A stretch of 51,819 bases of DNA, from positions 1 through 51,819 of the forward strand of contig JAFZWM010000041.1 in NCBI GenBank assembly GCA_017617315.1, in the 5' to 3' direction. Origin of the DNA: Bacteroidaceae bacterium (GTDB taxonomy: Bacteria; Bacteroidota; Bacteroidia; Bacteroidales; Bacteroidaceae). How positions within the stretch are numbered: the stretch's first letter is position 1; each line of letters begins with the position of its first letter. The notes under the pieces were generated by a model. It saw only the letters and a program-made list of their open reading frames with translations, ran no database searches and was not told where the DNA came from. Below are positions 17,797-23,813 of this stretch, piece by piece. Position numbers and translations under genes: made by a program.

Positions 17797-18585
17797 ATGG
17801 AACTTATGTACGATAGTGAGTTTGATGTCTTTTACAGATATTTGGTAAGATGGGAATATGATGATGATACCAAAAGAGGCTTTATTGTGTATGTTAGTGA
17901 CAATAATGAGGCGGAATGGAAGGATACTCGTGATGCAAGTGACTTTAAAAAGTTGAAATTGGATAAAGCCAAAGTATACAGTAAACTGACAGAACTAAAG
18001 GCTTTGATTAGTGAACCTCATTCTCATTTGCCGGAAAGAGACATTACAGACTACATGAAGTTTGTTGGTACAGCCTATTGGCTTGCACTTGTTGGACTTT
18101 TTGATGAGGTTGAAGACGTGAAAGACAAGGCAAACAAATTCTTATGTCAGAGGAATAAGGAATATGTCAGGTTTTCGCATCTCCTAATACTGAATGTTGT
18201 TGTACTGTTTACGGCATTGATTGTACTGATGGCTTATATGGTGGGGAAAAAATATGTTGATTTGGATTATGTATATGGAATAGCGATGGGAATATTTGGT
18301 GCATATATTGCATCTTGGAGAAAATATGGAGAAGACGAAAACATAAAAGTGTATTCTAAATGGAGATATTTTATTGAGTCTTTCTCTCGTTTGTTGGTTG
18401 GTGCAATGTTTGCAGTTGTTGCGTTGTTTGCCGTAAATTGTGGTATGCTCTTTGAAATAAAAGGAGAACGCACAAGCGTATATGCTCTTGTCGGTTTTAT
18501 TGCAGGATTCAGTGAGAATTTTATTCCTAATAAAATTGGTACGGTTCTGAAAAATAGTTTTAAGAGTAAAAGTAAAGCATCATGA
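17797..18585 (+). CDS. Four-helix membrane protein of unknown function (tandem copy 1)
   Basis: 262 residues that I cannot assign to a named family. About 125 soluble, charged N-terminal residues are followed by four predicted membrane segments: about 128-149, 155-172, 190-212 and 228-245. The last segment ends in the motif GFIAGFSENFIPN, a Glu-Phe-Pro signature also present in the neighbour. The N-terminal domain opens with SEFDVFYRYLVRWEYDD and contains RGFIVYV. The next gene is a clear paralogue and overlaps it in an ATGATGA junction, so the two are probably made together. Location next to a mobile-looking cassette suggests an accessory role; a sensor or effector membrane protein is a guess. 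Confidence 0.8.
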   Translation: MELMYDSEFDVFYRYLVRWEYDDDTKRGFIVYVSDNNEAEWKDTRDASDFKKLKLDKAKVYSKLTELKALISEPHSHLPERDITDYMKFVGTAYWLALVGLFDEVEDVKDKANKFLCQRNKEYVRFSHLLILNVVVLFTALIVLMAYMVGKKYVDLDYVYGIAMGIFGAYIASWRKYGEDENIKVYSKWRYFIESFSRLLVGAMFAVVALFAVNCGMLFEIKGERTSVYALVGFIAGFSENFIPNKIGTVLKNSFKSKSKAS

Positions 18586-19445
18586 TGAGTCTTTTAAAAA
18601 AGAATTCGAATAATTATAGTCTAACGCACGATAAGGATTTCGACGTTAACTATACATATATGGTTGGTTCTGAAATTGCAGGGTACGACAAAAAGAAACA
18701 AGCTATAGGCTTTATTGTGTATCTTGATGAGAATCATGATGTGAAGTGGATTGATACCAGAAATGGAGAAAAGGACAGAATGTCTTGTGTGTTTTCTTAT
18801 ATAAAACAAATGTTTGGCAATGCTAAGGCTGAAGAAAAAATGAATATAATGAATTTAGAAATGGCAAAGATTAGCATACTGAAGCAAAAGCCATGTAAAA
18901 ATCTGTCGGTGGAGGATAAACGTAATTTTATGAAATTGGTAGGTCTTGCATATTATAATGTACTAAAGGGCAACATTGATAAGGTAGAACAATGCAGGAT
19001 TGATGCCAAAGATTTTGTATACCGGAAAAATCGTGAAATTGCACTGACTATGTATTTACAGGTTTCTTTAATGGTTGTTTTTGTCGCTTCTTTTTTAGGA
19101 ATTTTGGATTTTTGTTTATGGAATAATATATACATCGGTGTTTGTGTGATTGGCATTTTGGGGGCTTATGTGTCCATTTGGATAAGATATGGTAATATTC
19201 AGCATACAGGTCTTGCTTCAAAGCAAACCTGTTATATGGAATCGTGCTCAAGACTGATGGTGGGTGCAATAAGTGCTTTGTTTGCAGTTGCAGTTGTCAA
19301 GTGTGGTGTTTTGAATTTTCATAATTTAGTAAGTGTAAGTGGCAGATTGAAAGATACAAATTGTTGCTGTTTTGTTGTCGCATTTTTTTCGGGTTTTTGT
19401 GAACGCTTTGTCCCAACATTAATTGAAACAATACCTAAAAAGTAA
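18582..19445 (+). CDS. Four-helix membrane protein of unknown function (tandem copy 2)
   Basis: A 287-residue paralogue of the upstream gene. Shared features in order: DKDFDVNYTYMVGSEI versus DSEFDVFYRYLVRWEY; GFIVYLDENHDVKWIDTR versus GFIVYVSDNNEAEWKDTR; FMKLVGLAYYNVL versus YMKFVGTAYWLAL; four membrane segments; and the end motif GFCERFVP versus GFSENFIP. Alternative starts are the adjacent ATGs at 18582 and 18585. The central soluble part differs by an insertion of about 25 residues. Divergence is high enough that this is an old duplication. Function unknown. Confidence 0.8.
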   Translation: MMSLLKKNSNNYSLTHDKDFDVNYTYMVGSEIAGYDKKKQAIGFIVYLDENHDVKWIDTRNGEKDRMSCVFSYIKQMFGNAKAEEKMNIMNLEMAKISILKQKPCKNLSVEDKRNFMKLVGLAYYNVLKGNIDKVEQCRIDAKDFVYRKNREIALTMYLQVSLMVVFVASFLGILDFCLWNNIYIGVCVIGILGAYVSIWIRYGNIQHTGLASKQTCYMESCSRLMVGAISALFAVAVVKCGVLNFHNLVSVSGRLKDTNCCCFVVAFFSGFCERFVPTLIETIPKK

Positions 19446-19515
19446 TTATTATTCAAACGTAAATCTGATTATACTATTTGCTTAAAATGTATTGATAAGA
19501 CTATTACAATAGCCT

Positions 19516-19550
19516 GATTATCAGGCTGGGCAACAAATTGGACTTAGATA
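19516..19550 (+). repeat. Imperfect direct repeat, copy A
   Basis: 35 nt that share most positions with 19678-19712. The best conserved parts are ATCAG, GGGCAACA, TTGGA and TTAGATA. The copies lie 162 nt apart on either side of the 12-bp hairpin. Confidence 0.65.
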
Positions 19551-19602
19551 AGAGTGTAGGGCTATAGGAAAAGAAGCCGTGCACAATCTGATAAGTTCGT
19601 GT

Positions 19603-19647
19603 GAGCGGTGTTTCTTGAGGATTAGATATCTGATGGAAACGCCGCTC
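19603..19647 (+). terminator. Hairpin with short T-run, possible terminator or leader RNA
   Basis: GAGCGGTGTTTC (19603-19614) pairs with GAAACGCCGCTC (19636-19647), 12 bp with one G-U pair, around a 21-nt loop that itself contains the palindrome AGATATCT. Four Ts follow (19648-19651). It could end the transcript of the upstream membrane-protein pair or be part of the leader of the next operon. Confidence 0.5.
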
Positions 19648-19677
19648 TTTTATGCTGAGATGTGCTTGCAAGTACTT

Positions 19678-19712
19678 GAAAATCAGCGCGGGCAACATTT
19701 TGGATTTAGATA
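19678..19712 (+). repeat. Imperfect direct repeat, copy B
   Basis: The partner of copy A (19516-19550). It starts 30 nt after the hairpin and ends 88 nt before the regulator-like start codon. Function unknown; candidates are a protein-binding repeat or an attachment-like site. Confidence 0.65.
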
Positions 19713-19800
19713 TATATGAAGGCATCTTTGCTGGTCTTGTATGAACGGCATGGAGCCTATGAGATAATCAATTTTTTACTATCAAAAACTGTTTGTAAAT

Positions 19801-20145
19801 ATGACAAAGGAGAAGCATGAACAGATGCGGCAAAATGATGTGCCACTGGAGAAAATTTTGGATGCCATGGAACTGTCAGGTAAGTGGGTGGTCAAGAGAC
19901 TGAAGGGAAATCCGACGAGCGGTCCATTCTCGGAATTAGTCCTGACGGAAAAGGCTGCGGTGTTCTTCCCGAAGGTTGCTTATATGAAGTGGGCATCGGG
20001 AGCGTGGAAGTGGAAGCAGGGACTTGACTTGACAACTCAGTTTATACGAATCATAAGAAGTGAGATGAGTCACCGCCTGCGCGACTGGAGAGAACGGAAC
20101 GAGCCAGAGCCTATGAATAACGAACTTGTGGCTCGGGAACTATAA
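19801..20145 (+). CDS. Regulator-like protein, N-terminal part before an in-frame stop
   Basis: 114 residues, highly charged, no signal peptide. Helical segments include VPLEKILDAMELSGKWVVKRL and FIRIIRSEMSHRLRDWRERN. I do not recognise a named family. The frame stops at TAA 20143-20145 but stays open downstream through 20373, and the peptide on both sides of the stop reads as one helix (NNELVAREL, stop, QALADELEMEEEM). A CAA-to-TAA change in a gene of about 190 residues would explain this. The full gene would end in a helix-turn-helix-like segment, which suggests a DNA-binding regulator at the head of the cassette. It may be a pseudogene. Confidence 0.6.
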   Translation: MTKEKHEQMRQNDVPLEKILDAMELSGKWVVKRLKGNPTSGPFSELVLTEKAAVFFPKVAYMKWASGAWKWKQGLDLTTQFIRIIRSEMSHRLRDWRERNEPEPMNNELVAREL

Positions 20146-20151
20146 CAAGCT

Positions 20152-20373
20152 TTGGCCGATGAACTGGAGATGGAAGAAGAGATGAAGGACTTAGGGTATG
20201 CCAATATTCTGGAATATGTGTCAGGGCATCCGCGGCTGGTAGTTTATGTGAACTTGGTTCGCGAAACGAACAACTACCGCACCATCTCGAAGAAACTGCG
20301 CATTACGATGACGGAGGTGAAGGAACTGGAAGCCGAAGTAATAAAGATTATCAGAGCCAACAGAGGTAAGTGA
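20152..20373 (+). CDS. C-terminal part of the split regulator-like gene
   Basis: 73 codons in the same frame as 19801-20145, directly after its TAA; the only near start is TTG at 20152. RTISKKLRITMTEVKELEAEVIKII looks like a helix-turn-helix of the sigma region 4 or LuxR kind, with the turn near ITMTEV. If translated separately it would be a small DNA-binding protein; more likely it is the tail of the interrupted gene. Function is not established. Confidence 0.45.
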   Translation: MADELEMEEEMKDLGYANILEYVSGHPRLVVYVNLVRETNNYRTISKKLRITMTEVKELEAEVIKIIRANRGK

Positions 20374-20407
20374 TATTTTACAAAAAATATTTTTAAAATC
20401 AAATAAT

Positions 20408-20572
20408 ATGGAAGTGAACTTATTGGATAAAATTTGTGTTCTTGATGCAAAAACAGTAACAAAGAAAGAGTTTGAGCAGACTTTGGGCATGTCCCGGGAA
20501 GAGTACCTGAAAGAAATGAGGCGATTTGTTGAGGAACAGCAGCGTGTCAAGGCTGCTGCTGAATCGAAATAG
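20408..20572 (+). CDS. Small 54-residue helical protein
   Basis: ATG at 20408 to TAG at 20570-20572. The product is hydrophilic and helical, with DKICVLDAKTVTKKEFEQTL, then SREEYLKEMRRFVEEQQRVK and an Ala-rich end. It has no membrane segment or Cys motif. It lies 34 nt after the split regulator and is followed by a strong terminator, so it closes the first transcript of the cassette. It could be a small partner or antagonist of the regulator; I do not recognise the family. Confidence 0.6.
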   Translation: MEVNLLDKICVLDAKTVTKKEFEQTLGMSREEYLKEMRRFVEEQQRVKAAAESK

Positions 20573-20602
20573 CCCAGAGTGACATCGTCCCTTCGATTAG
20601 CG

Positions 20603-20637
20603 AGCCCTCGTGCTAAAACAGCGCGGGGGCTTTTTTT
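20603..20637 (+). terminator. Rho-independent terminator
   Basis: AGCCCTCGTGCT pairs with AGCGCGGGGGCT (12 bp with two G-U pairs) around the loop AAAAC, followed by a run of Ts to 20637. It ends the regulator and small-protein transcript and separates it from the lysis-like genes. Confidence 0.88.
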
Positions 20638-20660
20638 GATACTAAAAAAATGTAAACAAC

Positions 20661-21062
20661 ATGAAGTATTTTAAGATGGAAGAATTCGAATGCCGATGTT
20701 GCGGTAAGGTTCGCTTTACTGAGAACATCGAGGCTCTGGTGGAGAATGTGTTGGATCCGGCACGGGAAAAACTGGGAATGGCAATTTCCGTAAATTCTGG
20801 TTTCCGCTGTCCAAGACACAATGCCGCTGTGGGCGGAGTGCCACAGAGTCAGCACATGGTTGGCGAAGCGGCAGATATTTCTCCTTTAAAATCCGGGAGC
20901 AAACTGGAACAGTTGGCCGCTGTAATAGTTGAACAGGGTAAGTACGACCAAGTGATTCTTTATCCGACATTCGTACACGTTTCGTGGAAGAAAAACGGGA
21001 CTAACCGACGGCAGATACTGAAGAAGTCAGGAAACGGCTATCAAAGACTGTCAAAGGACTGA
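20661..21062 (+). CDS. Peptidase M15 family, endolysin-like
   Basis: A 133-residue Peptidase_M15_3 protein. The zinc and active-site pattern is visible: NSGFRCPRHN, then SQHMVGEAADI (His and Asp zinc ligands) and FVHVSWKK (third His). It also has an unusual pair of CxCC-type cysteines near the N-terminus (EFECRCCGKV). M15 enzymes cut D-Ala-containing bonds of peptidoglycan; small versions without a signal peptide are common phage endolysins. No signal peptide is seen here, so it would need a holin-like protein to cross the membrane. Two candidate membrane proteins follow directly. Confidence 0.9.
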   Translation: MKYFKMEEFECRCCGKVRFTENIEALVENVLDPAREKLGMAISVNSGFRCPRHNAAVGGVPQSQHMVGEAADISPLKSGSKLEQLAAVIVEQGKYDQVILYPTFVHVSWKKNGTNRRQILKKSGNGYQRLSKD

Positions 21063-21083
21063 TAATTAAAAGTATATGGCAAA

Positions 21084-21410
21084 ATGGGAACAATAGACAT
21101 TACAAGCGTGGTACTCGGTTTGATTACTTTGCTGAGCGGATGCGGCTGGATGGTAGACCGTAAGAAACACAGACAAGAAGTGGAAGGACTGAAAGCCGAC
21201 AACCGACAGAAAGACATGGAACTGAGTAAGGAATACGTGACGGAGTTCCGCACCTTTATTGCTGAGCCCTTGCAGCGAGAGGTGGGTGAGCTGCGTCAAG
21301 AAGTAAAGGAGTTGCGCAATGCGATACAAAGAATTGACCGCTGTCCTCATAGGGATGTGTGCCCTGTGTATGACGGGATGCCGCAGCAGCCGACAGACGA
21401 CGGTTGCTAA
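21084..21410 (+). CDS. Small membrane coiled-coil protein, holin- or i-spanin-like
   Basis: 108 residues: one N-terminal hydrophobic segment (about residues 6-25, DITSVVLGLITLLSGCGWMV) followed by a long charged, heptad-like helix (RQEVEGLKADNRQKDMELSK, and REVGELRQEVKELRNAIQRI), then a short Cys- and Pro-rich tail. This layout is seen in Rz-type inner-membrane spanins and in some phage holin-like proteins. The last 92 nt overlap the next gene in another frame, the arrangement known from Rz/Rz1. It starts 21 nt after the endolysin-like gene. The family itself is not recognised, so the role is inferred from layout. Confidence 0.7.
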   Translation: MGTIDITSVVLGLITLLSGCGWMVDRKKHRQEVEGLKADNRQKDMELSKEYVTEFRTFIAEPLQREVGELRQEVKELRNAIQRIDRCPHRDVCPVYDGMPQQPTDDGC

Positions 21411-21804
21411 GAACGCAGAGCGGAGTGTTCTTACAGTTGGGAGTGAAAAGAAGATTGAAAGAGTGGATAGCGTGGTAGTGGAACAGAGAGACACGCTGCG
21501 CGAGGTGACTACTCGGACCATCGTGACAAACGACAAGGGCGACACTCTAAAGGTGACGCAAGTGACTGAGCGCGACCAACTGCGTTCGCGGTCAGACGTA
21601 AGACACAAGAAGAAAGACGTGCTGGCAATAAGAGACACTGTGTATGTGGTGACACAAGACTCTGTATTGATTCAAGATTCGATGTCATGGCATCAAGAGA
21701 AATCAACGGATTCAAAGCAGGCTTTCGTGTCTGCTTTAAGGTGGATAATGGCTATTGCCTTAATCCTTCTTGCCACGGTAGTGCTCGTGCGTGCACGGCG
21801 TTGA
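21319..21804 (+). CDS. Lipoprotein with C-terminal membrane helix, u-spanin-like
   Basis: 161 residues. The N-terminus is a lipoprotein signal with the modifiable Cys at about residue 21 (LIGMCALCMTGC). About 115 hydrophilic residues follow, rich in Thr, Val and Asp and likely periplasmic. A C-terminal membrane segment is near residues 138-157 (LRWIMAIALILLATVVLV) and ends in Arg residues. A lipid anchor in one membrane and a helix in the other is the topology of unimolecular spanins such as phage T1 gp11, which fuse inner and outer membranes in the last step of lysis. The gene starts inside the preceding one, in the +1 frame. Named homologues are not recognised. Confidence 0.72.
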   Translation: MRYKELTAVLIGMCALCMTGCRSSRQTTVAKNAERSVLTVGSEKKIERVDSVVVEQRDTLREVTTRTIVTNDKGDTLKVTQVTERDQLRSRSDVRHKKKDVLAIRDTVYVVTQDSVLIQDSMSWHQEKSTDSKQAFVSALRWIMAIALILLATVVLVRARR

Positions 21805-21893
21805 CGTTCGGTTTTACATCGCTTCAGGATTATCGTCGACAGATAGTCCTTAAATACAGATAGTTATTTTCTAAGAATTTTGTTTAACAAAAA

Positions 21894-21901
21894 AAGGAGG
21901 A
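21894..21901 (+). promoter_or_regulatory. Strong Shine-Dalgarno sequence
   Basis: A run of As followed by AGGAGG lies about 6 nt before the ATG at 21905. Bacteroidota genes, including nearly all others in this window, lack such a site. It decides the start of the DUF6266-like gene and predicts high translation or a foreign origin. Confidence 0.8.
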
Positions 21902-21904
21902 AAA

Positions 21905-22774
21905 ATGGCAAAAGTAGCTGGATTTTTGAGTCAAACCAGTGGAAGACTGGATGACAATTTTGTAATGCGCCAGACTGCATTCGGTACGGTAATAGCGAAG
22001 ACGCCTCGCAAGAAGGGTATGCCTCGCCGAAGTGAGAAGCAGGCTAACATGCGGTGCCAGATGGCTAACATGGGTGCGAACTTCAAACTGTATGACGGCA
22101 AGTTGGCGCAGGCATTCGAAGGCAAGAGCGCAGGACTGAGTGATTTCAATCTGTTTGTAAGTTCAAACTATGGTAGCGGTGCGACGTACATCACCAAGCA
22201 GGAGCGCATGGCTGGAGCGTGCGTGCTGGCGAGCTATCAGTTCAGCCGTGGCAGTCTGCCTGCCGTTGGGTACGCCATCAATGACGGCGTGCTGGTAAGC
22301 GATGTCGCCCTTGGCAATCTGGTGATAGGCGAGGGTACGACGGTGAGCGACCTGACGATTGCGATAGTGAAGTACAACGATGATTGGGAAGATGGCGACC
22401 AACTAACGTTCTTTGATGCAGTGCAGTGGCAAGACAGCGATGGAATGCCGCGTGCTACGATGACGGCAAGTAAGGTTGTACTGGATACTACAAACGAGAC
22501 CCCATTGCTGGACGTTGTAAAGTCGGAAGGCTTTACTTCCGTGGCAACATCAGACGGCAGCGGTTATGTGCTTGGTATGAATCATGCGCTGAAGAACGAA
22601 GGTGCGGCATGGGTGCACAGTCGGGAGAGTGGTAGTACCCTGAAAGTTAGCAGTCAGCGACTTCTGGTGGTGAACGATATACTGGAGAAATACCAGAGTA
22701 ATGCCGCGATGTTGGCGAGCGCGAATAGCTATGGTGGCATCAACATGAAAACTGCGTATTTGAATCCTGCGTAG
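21905..22774 (+). CDS. DUF6266-like protein
   Basis: 289 residues, no signal peptide or membrane helix. The N-terminal block (AKVAGFLSQTSGRLDDNFVM, then TPRKKGMPRRSEKQANMRCQ and SAGLSDFNLFVSSN) follows the pattern of DUF6266, a Bacteroidota family of unknown function: glycine-rich start, basic RSxKQxxxR motif, then xFN-x-F. The C-terminal half looks beta-rich. The strong Shine-Dalgarno suggests it is made in large amounts. Placed after an endolysin-like and two spanin/holin-like genes, it may be the cargo released by that cassette, or a phage structural-type protein. The family is assigned from memory of the motif, moderately sure. Confidence 0.65.
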   Translation: MAKVAGFLSQTSGRLDDNFVMRQTAFGTVIAKTPRKKGMPRRSEKQANMRCQMANMGANFKLYDGKLAQAFEGKSAGLSDFNLFVSSNYGSGATYITKQERMAGACVLASYQFSRGSLPAVGYAINDGVLVSDVALGNLVIGEGTTVSDLTIAIVKYNDDWEDGDQLTFFDAVQWQDSDGMPRATMTASKVVLDTTNETPLLDVVKSEGFTSVATSDGSGYVLGMNHALKNEGAAWVHSRESGSTLKVSSQRLLVVNDILEKYQSNAAMLASANSYGGINMKTAYLNPA

Positions 22775-22815
22775 TTTTAAATAAACAAGTTATTGATGAG
22801 TTGGACTTGATTAGT

Positions 22816-22842
22816 GGGCGGCAGAAATGCCGTCCTCTTTTC
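22816..22842 (+). terminator. Probable terminator
   Basis: GGGCGGCA pairs with TGCCGTCC (8 bp, one G-U) around a GAAA tetraloop, then TCTTTTC. It lies 41 nt after the DUF6266-like stop and likely ends the cassette. Confidence 0.7.
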
Positions 22843-22947
22843 AATAGTTTCTGTGGTGCAGTATTCTTTCCAAACAAATGTTATTTATGAACATTCCACA
22901 AATTACGTTTTTAGGTAAATCTTATTCCCAAGTTAAAAAATAATGTT

Positions 22948-22955
22948 TACCTTTG
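22948..22955 (+). promoter_or_regulatory. Bacteroides-type -7 box
   Basis: TACCTTTG matches TAnnTTTG and lies 14 nt before the lipoprotein start. No clear -33 TTTG was found at the expected spacing. Confidence 0.55.
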
Positions 22956-22969
22956 TCAAAACATAGAAT

Positions 22970-23530
22970 ATGCAAATGAAAAAATTACTATTTCTCTTAT
23001 GTATGATTTTCGCTGGCTGTAGTGGTGCGAGAACAACTGGCGGTTATCGCTATTGGGAGAAACTAAGTAACGATGAAAAATCTGAAATACTAAAATCTCC
23101 AGGCATTGATGAGAACGTTGTGCTGCTGTATCGGCATAAAATCGAAGTTTCTGATGATGATTCTACAGCCGCTCTCTTGGAAAAACTTGTTAAACCGACA
23201 GACGACAAGACTCGAGTTTTGTATTTTTATTTGTTTAATGAGATACTGAAAAAGTCAGATGGCGCGCTTGCCGAAATGATGGAGGTTTATTGCTTTAGAT
23301 TTGTTAATGGCAATGCCGATTTTTCGCTGGCTTATTTTAAGCAGCATGACGATATTGTAAGTTTATACATTTCTTCAATTGGCTATGAACTGCTTTATAA
23401 TGAAGTCGATATCTCCGTCTACAAGCAGAATCTTCAGAAACAGGTGAGGAGTGAGTCGGCTAAAGAATATCTGCCAAGATTCTTTAGCGAAGTGGAGCGA
23501 GTTTATAAAGAAGCTAAGGAGGAAGGCTAA
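22970..23530 (+). CDS. Lipoprotein of unknown function
   Basis: 186 residues with a lipoprotein signal (KKLLFLLCMIFAGC, modifiable Cys at about residue 17). An ATG six nt downstream (22976, MKK) is an equally good start. The mature part is helical and acidic: VVLLYRHKIEVSDDDSTAAL, then VLYFYLFNEILKKSDGALAE. No domain is recognised. It is monocistronic, with its own -7 box and a terminator at 23611-23654. It may belong with the preceding accessory genes or be an ordinary envelope gene. Confidence 0.75.
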   Translation: MQMKKLLFLLCMIFAGCSGARTTGGYRYWEKLSNDEKSEILKSPGIDENVVLLYRHKIEVSDDDSTAALLEKLVKPTDDKTRVLYFYLFNEILKKSDGALAEMMEVYCFRFVNGNADFSLAYFKQHDDIVSLYISSIGYELLYNEVDISVYKQNLQKQVRSESAKEYLPRFFSEVERVYKEAKEEG

Positions 23531-23610
23531 TATTGAATATAAAGCCCAAATTTCATGCTTCGCAGAACCTTCAGGACTGTAAAACCGCGAATCACATATC
23601 ATAAAAAAAG

Positions 23611-23654
23611 AAAATCCATCAGAGTTTGTAAATGTGCAAATTCTGATGGATTTT
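23611..23654. terminator. Strong terminator hairpin, possibly bidirectional
   Basis: AAAATCCATCAGA (23611-23623) pairs perfectly with TCTGATGGATTTT (23642-23654), 13 bp, with A-rich and T-rich flanks on both sides. It lies between the + strand lipoprotein and the - strand mtgA, so it can serve both. Confidence 0.85.
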
Positions 23655-23661
23655 ATTTTAT

Positions 23662-23812
23662 CCCAAATCGGTCATTAGAAATTTTGCCTTACATAATGTT
23701 CGGATAAGTATCCAGAGCCTATAAAAAATAAGCAAAAAGTGCTAATGATTGACTCTGAATAATTAAACCAACTTACATTTTGCTACTTATTTTTTCTAAT
23801 GACCGTTTTGGG
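23662..23812. mobile_element. Candidate MITE, 151 bp with 20-bp terminal inverted repeats
   Basis: The ends 23662-23681 and 23793-23812 are inverted copies with one mismatch (first bases CCCAAATCGGTCATTAG on the left). TTTAT occurs directly outside both ends (23657-23661 and 23813-23817), as expected of a 5-bp target duplication. A second, inner imperfect inverted repeat pairs an AAAAAATAAG segment near 23720 with CTTATTTTTT near 23786-23795. There is no coding potential. The element abuts the mtgA stop codon, which lies within the right copy of TTTAT. Confidence 0.6.
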
Positions 23813-23813
23813 T

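Larger units (their letters stand above)
19446..19800. other. Structured, repeat-bearing leader region
   Basis: 355 nt without a gene I accept. It holds two imperfect direct repeats (19516-19550 and 19678-19712), a perfect 7-bp hairpin (19511-19527) and a 12-bp stem (19603-19614 with 19636-19647) followed by four Ts. It ends at the ATG of the regulator-like gene. This is the upstream edge of the lysis-like cassette and could be a leader RNA, a terminator with regulatory repeats, or a recombination site. See the separate repeat entries. Confidence 0.55.

Noticed and set aside
19504-19725. A 73-codon open frame on the - strand with two similar segments (KMLPALI and NLLPSLI)
   Set aside because: The similarity comes from the two DNA direct repeats at 19516-19550 and 19678-19712; composition is unlike a protein and no start context or partner supports it.
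20661-22774. An intact prophage
   Set aside because: Only lysis-like genes are present; no integrase, terminase, capsid or tail genes were seen within reach.
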